Source of the DNA: Cladocopium goreaui
Taxonomy: Eukaryota; Sar; Dinophyceae; Suessiales; Symbiodiniaceae
Assembly: GCA_947184155.2 (NCBI GenBank)
Contig: CAMXCT020006637.1
Span: forward strand, 136,938-200,937
DNA length: 64,000 nucleotides
Direction: 5' to 3'
Part shown: positions 58,350-64,000 of the stretch, piece by piece
How the letters are laid out: every line of letters begins with the position of its first letter
Numbering within the stretch: position 1 is the stretch's first letter
Notes under the pieces: model-generated
What the model was told of the DNA's origin: nothing
Seen by the model: the letters and a program-made list of their open reading frames with translations, nothing else
The model's database searches: none
Position numbers and translations under genes: made by a program

Positions 58350-59700
58350 AACATGAAGGTAGCCCATGAGTGGCTGAGTTACTCAATAATATGAATGTTT
58401 GGATGGTACTCTTTTGTGCCCAACAACTTTTTTGGGGTTGAAAAAAATCAAAAACCTTCTCCACCTTTCTTTGAGTAAAGCTGGCCCATTTACTTTAGAA
58501 AGCCATATTTGCGTTAAAGCTTTAAAATGCAAGGTTTTCTAAATAATTAGATGCCTTATTAAGCCCTTTTCAAAAAAAAACAGCACCCAAACAATTTTTC
58601 AAGGTGGTACCCCATGAGTGGCTCAGTTACTCAATAATATGAATGTTTGGATGGTACTCTTTTGTGCCCAACAACTTTTTTGGGGTTGAAAAAAATCAAA
58701 AACCTTCTCCACCTTTCTTTGAGTAAAGCTGGCCCATTCACTTTAGAAACAGATATTTGTGTTAAAGCTTTAAAATGCAAGGTTTTCCAAATAATTAGAT
58801 GCCTTATTAAATCCTTATTAAAAAACAGCTTCCAGACATTTTTTTCAAGGTGATACCTCATGAGTGGCTGAGTTACTCAATAATATGAATGTTTGGATGG
58901 TACTCTATTGTGCCCAGCAACTTTTGGGGTTGAAAAAAACAAAAACCCTTTCTCCACCTTTCCTTTAGTAAAGCTGGTCCATTTGTTTTAGAAAGCCATA
59001 CTTGTGTTAAATCTAAATGCAAGGTTTCCCAAATAATCAGATGCCTTATTAATCCCTTATTAAAAAACAGCATCCAAACAATTTTTCAAGGTGATACCTC
59101 ATGAGTGGCTCAGTTACTCAATAATATGAATGTTTGGATGGTACTCTATTGTGCCCAGCAACTTTTGGGGTTGAAAAAAACAAAAACCCTTTCTCAACAT
59201 TTTCTTTTAGTAAAGCTGGCCCATTTACTTTAGAAAGCCATATTTGCGTTAAAGCTTTAAAATGCAACGTTTTCCAAATAATTAGATGCCTGATTAAACC
59301 CTTATTTTAAAAAAAAAAACAGCACCCAAACAATTTTTCAAGGTGGTACCCCATGAGTGGCTGAGTTACTCAATAATAATGTTTGGATGATACTCTATTG
59401 TGCACAACAACTTTTGGGGTTGAAAAAACAAAAACCCTTTCTCCACCTTTCTTTGGGTAAAGCTGGCCCATTTACTTTAGAAAGCCATATTCGCGTTAAA
59501 GCTTTAAAATGCAAGGTTTTCCAAATAATTAGATGCCTTATTAAACCCTTATTTTTTTTAAAAAAAAACAGCACCCAAACAATTTTTCAAGGTGGTACCC
59601 CATGAGTGGCTCAGTTACTCAATAATATGCATGTTTGGATGGTACTCTTTTGTGCCCAACAACTTTTTTGGTGTTGAAAAAATATTTCTCCACCTTTCTT
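58350..59700. repeat. ~246-bp satellite, right block (about 5.5 copies)
   Basis: GAGTGGCTSAGTTACTCAAT occurs at about 58367, 58615, 58861, 59102, 59354 and 59603. On the minus strand each unit can be read as LLKERWRRFLIFF, then a stop after PSKHSYY. The text resembles the end of the exon-like frame at 59700-59881 (PLPKERWRN). Confidence 0.88.
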
Positions 59701-59881
59701 TGGGCAAAGGCTCCACGATGTCTGAGAGGTCCAAGCTCTGAAGGACATTGAGTTCCTCAGCCTTGTGGTGGAGAGCTTTCTGCCTGCTGAGAGCTCCTTT
59801 GAAGTAGTGAACTGCTGAGCTGAAGTAATTCTGAGCCATTGCACCAAGCTTGTCCTCAAAGGATTTGCTGAGCTTCTTCAT
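59680..59881 (-). CDS. Exon-like fragment beside the satellite
   Basis: A frame from the ATG at 59881 reads MKKLSKSFEDKLGAMAQNYF and on to SLDLSDIVEPLPKERW, then enters the satellite at CCCAAAGAAAGGTGGAG, where AAAG/GTGGAG could be a 5' splice site. It points towards the PIP-box region on the same strand, so it may be the N-terminal exon of the polyprotein, with the satellite block as an intron. It could equally be an unrelated fragment. No domain recognised. Confidence 0.45.
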
Positions 59882-59984
59882 CTCCGAGCTGGTTCAATGA
59901 AAGATCCCAAAAGATACAAATTAGGGATAGGCTCCATCATCAATTTGGCCCATCTCTTTAGGTGCTTTATACAGGTTATTTATC

Positions 59985-60175
59985 AGTTAACTGGGGCATT
60001 ATTTATCACTTAACTGGGCATTATTTATCACTTAACTGGGCATTATTTATCACTTAAATTGGCATTATTTATCAATTAACTTGGCATTATTTATCACTTA
60101 ACTTGGGATTATTTATCACTTAATTTGGGCATTATTTATCACTTAACAGGGCATTATTTATCACTTATTTTTGGT
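59985..60175. repeat. 22-bp tandem repeat (GGCATTATTTATCACTTAACT)
   Basis: About eight copies of TTATTTATCACTTAACTGGG-type units with small variations. Confidence 0.9.
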
Positions 60176-60418
60176 GATATTTTGGGGTCTACAACATCGT
60201 GATTTTCACACGTTTTACAGTTTTGAGCTATCAAGGATTTTCAAGATGTTATTGGTTCTTATGCGGTTTTCCAGATTATGGACGTAGCTAGTGCTCAAAT
60301 TTGGAAATAATTGGTGGGAACGAGTTTTGATATGGGATTCTGTAAACAACACATCAAGGGTTAATGATGACTGACGAACACAACATGCCTTAAAATCTTG
60401 GATGTGTAACTTGTCCTT

Positions 60419-61375
60419 TTGTTTCACCGAAGGGCCATTAAGGGGGTATGTGCAGGGCAAACCTCTAGAAATCATCTTTGGAACCTACAAGCAATTTGGC
60501 TTCGAAACCTTTCATCACTGGGGATGCGAGCGCTTCTAGCCATGGATCTTTTGTCTTTGCTGGAGGATGATACAGATCCACCAAATGTTGACAATTCATT
60601 GGTTGTTTCTCATTTAGATGAGGCAGTGGCGGCTGATCAGCCTTTGCCATTGCAGCCTGTGCAGCAAATTGATGAGAGTTTACAGTTGGAGTCATTAGAA
60701 GAGAGAAACTGTCGCATCCCGTCGATGGCTGGCAAAGTCGGTCAGGGGAGACATGGTGGGGAGCACGAGAAGGGTTTATTGGCTTTGCATATGCGCCATG
60801 CAAAAATGCTGCGAAAGAATCACAACTTTAGACACATCATGGCGGATTTATTGCAAGATTCTTGCTTCATGAAAAATGGCGCGCCAATCCAAACGCTCGC
60901 AAGGGTTACAGCTACTGGGGTTGTTCTTTGCATGCAAAAGGCTTCTACAAAGGGTAACCAATACAAGCGTGTGATTCCCTGGATTACATTCTTGCAGGTA
61001 GCCTACGGGAAATTGAACCGTTCTTCACATATAGCAATGTCGCTGAATGTTTCTCAGAGATCTGTCGAATTTATGACAACGTTGGTGGGCCAGATTTTCA
61101 TGAACCAGCAAATGGTTGTCTTGGCCAAACTGATTGCACTAGCTTCCAAAGGTGGTGTGCACGCTTTCATCAAACAAATCAAGTGGGACGAAAGTCAGTT
61201 GTTGTGTTCAGTGAACGCAGACAAGAGCGACAGCAGAGTTCTTTCAACATGGCAGACCATGGCAGTTCGGCAAAAACTCGTGCTGGTGCTGCCTAATGGT
61301 ACAAGCTTGGTGTTACGCTTAGTCACCCCTCCCATTGCTCTTCTTGCAAGCGGGGCACATCATATTTATACTTAG
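60419..61375 (+). CDS. Unknown plus-strand protein, possible decayed transposase
   Basis: A 318-codon open frame, the only credible plus-strand gene. Likely start is the ATG at 60521 (MRALLAMDLLSLLEDD) or 60542, since upstream residues look non-coding. It has an acidic N terminus, a conserved-looking EKGLLALHMRHAKMLRKNHN segment, RVIPWITFLQVAYGKLNRSS followed by HIAMSLNVSQRSVEFM, which resembles a helix-turn-helix, and IKQIKWDESQLLCSVNADKS, which could be a first-Asp motif of an RNase H-like transposase. The frame stops after PPIALLASGAHHIYT without the rest of a catalytic domain. I cannot name the family. It may be the first exon of a longer gene. Confidence 0.55.
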   Translation: MFHRRAIKGVCAGQTSRNHLWNLQAIWLRNLSSLGMRALLAMDLLSLLEDDTDPPNVDNSLVVSHLDEAVAADQPLPLQPVQQIDESLQLESLEERNCRIPSMAGKVGQGRHGGEHEKGLLALHMRHAKMLRKNHNFRHIMADLLQDSCFMKNGAPIQTLARVTATGVVLCMQKASTKGNQYKRVIPWITFLQVAYGKLNRSSHIAMSLNVSQRSVEFMTTLVGQIFMNQQMVVLAKLIALASKGGVHAFIKQIKWDESQLLCSVNADKSDSRVLSTWQTMAVRQKLVLVLPNGTSLVLRLVTPPIALLASGAHHIYT

Positions 61376-62121
61376 AGGTTAAACAGCCTCAATCAACCAG
61401 GAACGCAGCACACTTGTTTTCTTGAGCCATGAAGGTAGCGGTAATTTATACATGCTTACAATAGGCCTAAGTTACATGGAGGTAAAGGACTGTAGTTATT
61501 ACAATCCAGTAACAATACCCCCCGTTCACCGAAGTTGCTTGGCAACTCCGGTGGAAAAGTCGCCTGTCGTAAGCCGCCGCTGCGTGACCTAAGTTCAAGA
61601 AAATGTACAGTGATTGAACCTGTGTCGAATGCAATGGTCAAGGTGATTCGGATGTCAAGGCTTGGAACGGATGCAGTCAAATGCAAGGTCGTATGCTCTT
61701 TTGCCAGAATCAGGCACGATGTTGCGCGCAGCATGGCCGTGGCTCCCGCCATGCTCCCGCCAGGCACCTTCAAATGAGAATAGGAACTTTACCATTCCTT
61801 TGATGTCACCTGAAAGGTACCATGGCAGGAAAAACTGTACAGCCATGAAAAATGGTGCGAATTAATCTGAGCTCTTGCCTTGAACATCCAATCAATATTG
61901 GCTTGAGAAGAGATTGAAGTAAATTTTAATTCGTTCAAACTGTGCGGAAACTTATGCATTGAAGTTCACCTGATTGGCATGATGCATAATATGCGTCAAA
62001 GCTTTGGTTTGTTCAATGGGTGCGATGCCTGCCAAGTTTGTCATAGACAGGCATGCCTCCCGGCAAGCAAACTTGAAAAAGAAAGATATGACCTAAGCGT
62101 CAATGCGAGTCATCCCATAGT
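61376..62121. other. Intergenic region between the plus-strand ORF and the KptA-like gene
   Basis: Holds short frames on both strands without motifs. No repeat or RNA recognised. The two flanking genes converge on it. Confidence 0.6.
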
Positions 62122-64000
62122 TCAGGTCCAGCGCCAGTACCAGCCTCGCTGTTGATTCCAGTACCACGTGTAGCGGTAGCCCTGAACCCAGTAGGAATCT
62201 CCTTCAAAGTCAGTATAGGCCACACCTCCCGGTGGGCTTCTGCCTTGCTTGCCCTTTCCCTTCTGCTGTCCCTTGCCCTTGGTCTGTCCTCCACCTTTGT
62301 AATGACCTTTTCCACCATGGCTTTGACCGTAAGGACCTCTGCGAGCAGGCTTGCCAAGATTTGGCTCGAATTGCTCGTGATGGGGTCGTTCATGTTCAGG
62401 TCGGCTAATGGGCCCACTTGCATGAGGTAGACTGACCTCCCGGTCGTCGCCGGTGGTTTCAGACTCCTTGTGCGTCTGTTGGGAGGCATAGTTCGACCAC
62501 TGCAGCTTGCTGAACTCCACCAACTCCTTTGCAATCTCTTTGGCATCCGAAGCATCAGGCACAAAGTCACGGTTGCCCCAGCCATAAACAATGGGTAGGG
62601 GTCTTTGCTTTGGCTTGATGCACTTTGCCACATAGACTGCGAACTGGCCAATGTCGAGAAAGACGCCCCGATGCGACACAAACACCTCGGTATGAAGATC
62701 CAAGGGTTGGTCGGGCTCCCGCTCCGACGATGGCACAAAGATCAATTTGGTGGCCATCTCAAGCTTTTCACCCAGAACCTGAGCCTTGGTGCGCTCAATG
62801 GTCGGACTCACGCAGCCAGCCAGACGCTCGATGAAGAGCAAGGCTTCCGGCACCAAGTTTTGATTCGCCGCATTGAACTGAAAGAATGGGTCGCGGACGA
62901 GTCTGTCAACGAGGTCCTTGAAGCCCCTTTTCTTGAAAGATCTGACGTAGTTGCGGGCCATGTCTCTCAAGTTGCCATAGGTGCTTCTGGTCCGGACGGC
63001 CGTCGAAGAAGATGATGATCCCTTCTCTGGCTGTCGTGCCACTCTGCCTCTCCGAGGGTGGTTGAAGATCACCTTGTCCATGGAGAAGGGCACACCTCTG
63101 GAACGGGCCATCGCCTCCCGGCGGGCAACCTCTGTGGCGATGTTGGCATCCGTCACGGGTTCCATTTGCCGAAAACACCGTGGACATTTCAAATGCCCGT
63201 CCATCATGAGGTAACCGCAGATCGGGTGGCTGCAGCGCACCTGAGGTGAGTCTTGGATCTGGTTGTAGGAAATGTCCTTGAATTGCAACTCAAATCCAAC
63301 TCGACCTTGCCCTCGATTCCAATTCCCACCACCGGGTCCGTTCCGTCCACGACGCTGAAATCCACATGCATCAGTGCTCGTCATGGCGGCCATCTTTGCA
63401 ACGGTGTAGCCAGGCACCAGCTGAGAACCTGATGCCGGCTCACCCTCCCGGGTGGCGGTGCTTTTCTCCACTTCAATGTCTTCACGTCTGGAGAAGGGGA
63501 GGAGCTTGCCAAACTCAATGCGCTCTTTGATGCTGTCAAAGTTCAACTGGGCGTTTTCCATCAACATTTCCATGCGGCTCATGAGGATGTCACTCGGATC
63601 AAACTCGGCCTTGGCCTGCTTGAGGACTTCCTGGTAAGTCTTCCGATGGTTGACATAAGCCCTGTTGATATAGAAAAACTCGCCAGAACGCATATCAAAG
63701 GCGTTGATCATCGGGAGGTTCGAGATCCAGTCTGGCGACAGGATGGCCTCGTCAGTCGCGAAAAGTTTGTAGCCCATTTGCATCATGAGCTCCATGTCGA
63801 ACGCGATGGCGATTGGCCTCCCGGCCCGCGTACCTTGCAACTTTTTCATTTCCGCTTTCCAGGGCGGAGTAGAGTTGAAAAAGTTGTGGGCTCTGCCCGT
63901 TTTGTACGGGAATCCGCCGGGGATGAGGCCGAACTTGATGATGGAGTTGAAGGCGGCTTGGTCACAGGTGTGATACACCACCCTGGGGAACTTGTTCCAC
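62122..64000 (-). CDS. KptA/Tpt1-like phosphotransferase-fold protein with zinc ribbon, 5' partial
   Basis: The frame is open to the window edge, so the N terminus is missing. The first visible part has FPRVVYHTCDQAAFNSIIKF, then GLIPGGFPYKTGRAHNFF, GRPIAIAFDMELMMQMG and MRSGEFFYINRAYV, which follow the order of the KptA/Tpt1 family (VYHGT, GL..M.R.HVHL, a D/hydrophobic strand, and a final strand). That family uses NAD+ to remove an RNA 2'-phosphate; several key residues are changed (VYHT for VYHGT, RAHNFF for the HVHLS-like site), so activity is uncertain. About residue 250 a CSHPICGYL then LKCPRCFRQME zinc ribbon follows, then a globular domain (FVPSSEREPDQPLDLHTEVF) and a Gly/Lys-rich tail with KGKGQQKGKGKQGRS and a Trp/Tyr-rich end (YWVQGYRYTWYWNQQRGWYW). 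Confidence 0.72.
   Translation of the reverse strand, partial: WNKFPRVVYHTCDQAAFNSIIKFGLIPGGFPYKTGRAHNFFNSTPPWKAEMKKLQGTRAGRPIAIAFDMELMMQMGYKLFATDEAILSPDWISNLPMINAFDMRSGEFFYINRAYVNHRKTYQEVLKQAKAEFDPSDILMSRMEMLMENAQLNFDSIKERIEFGKLLPFSRREDIEVEKSTATREGEPASGSQLVPGYTVAKMAAMTSTDACGFQRRGRNGPGGGNWNRGQGRVGFELQFKDISYNQIQDSPQVRCSHPICGYLMMDGHLKCPRCFRQMEPVTDANIATEVARREAMARSRGVPFSMDKVIFNHPRRGRVARQPEKGSSSSSTAVRTRSTYGNLRDMARNYVRSFKKRGFKDLVDRLVRDPFFQFNAANQNLVPEALLFIERLAGCVSPTIERTKAQVLGEKLEMATKLIFVPSSEREPDQPLDLHTEVFVSHRGVFLDIGQFAVYVAKCIKPKQRPLPIVYGWGNRDFVPDASDAKEIAKELVEFSKLQWSNYASQQTHKESETTGDDREVSLPHASGPISRPEHERPHHEQFEPNLGKPARRGPYGQSHGGKGHYKGGGQTKGKGQQKGKGKQGRSPPGGVAYTDFEGDSYWVQGYRYTWYWNQQRGWYWRWT

Noticed and set aside
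61535..61865. Short frames on both strands downstream of the plus-strand ORF as genes
   Set aside because: Under 110 codons, overlapping on opposite strands, no recognised motif.

Overview
The window looks like nuclear DNA of a dinoflagellate, most likely a suessialean such as Symbiodiniaceae or Polarella. I infer this from tyrosine-recombinase (DIRS/Ngaro-type) retroelements that carry cytosine-C5 DNA methyltransferase (DNMT) domains, a combination reported from Symbiodinium, from abundant Gly/Lys-rich dinoflagellate-type proteins, and from very long inverted and tandem repeats. I found no rRNA, tRNA, CRISPR array or bacterial operon, and no clear single-copy housekeeping gene. Nearly all coding sequence belongs to mobile elements on the minus strand, and many frames are broken by 1-base shifts, often in homopolymers.

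Layout. (1) 1-16675: a long inverted repeat with arms 561-3415 and 6281-16675. Its centre (3445-6280) holds a 72-bp and a 16-bp tandem array. The right arm is split by a 7.08-kb Ngaro/PAT-like retroelement (7222-14305) with textbook split direct repeats; it encodes Gag, RT, RNase H with a DNMT nested inside it, and a tyrosine recombinase. (2) 16676-21185: a dispersed repeat family and a second palindrome built from two inverted 93-bp arrays of hairpin monomers. (3) 21190-38985: a TAAATAGC-type minisatellite holding a degenerate DIRS-like retroelement (21616-24120 plus 36579-38925), which is itself interrupted by a 12.46-kb DNA transposon (24121-36578). (4) 39000-49190: a 245-bp MITE, another pair of about 1-kb inverted arms around a protein-like array, and a nested palindrome. 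(5) 49200-53000: unannotated sequence, then a degenerate telomere-like array. (6) 53060-59881: a pogo-like transposase locus with a C48 (Ulp1-like) protease and a PCNA-binding motif, set in a 246-bp satellite. (7) 60419-64000: an unknown plus-strand ORF and the C-terminal part of a KptA/Tpt1-like (RNA 2'-phosphotransferase) protein running off the window.

The main candidate for an undescribed system is the 12.46-kb transposon. It has terminal inverted repeats starting CTTTGG, subterminal ACTTATAA-type repeats and a CA target duplication. Removing the element and one CA restores the interrupted RNase H frame. It carries a CACTA/Plavaka/KDZ-like transposase, its own DNMT, a KH-like protein, a zinc-binding protein, a small Cys-rich protein and an unknown 443-residue protein. 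Almost every gene border carries a small hairpin whose stem differs at each site but stays complementary, around an almost constant 9-10 nt loop (GGCGAGCCT on the plus strand). I count about 20, all in the same orientation relative to the genes. Several contain the stop or start codon. I saw none outside the element.
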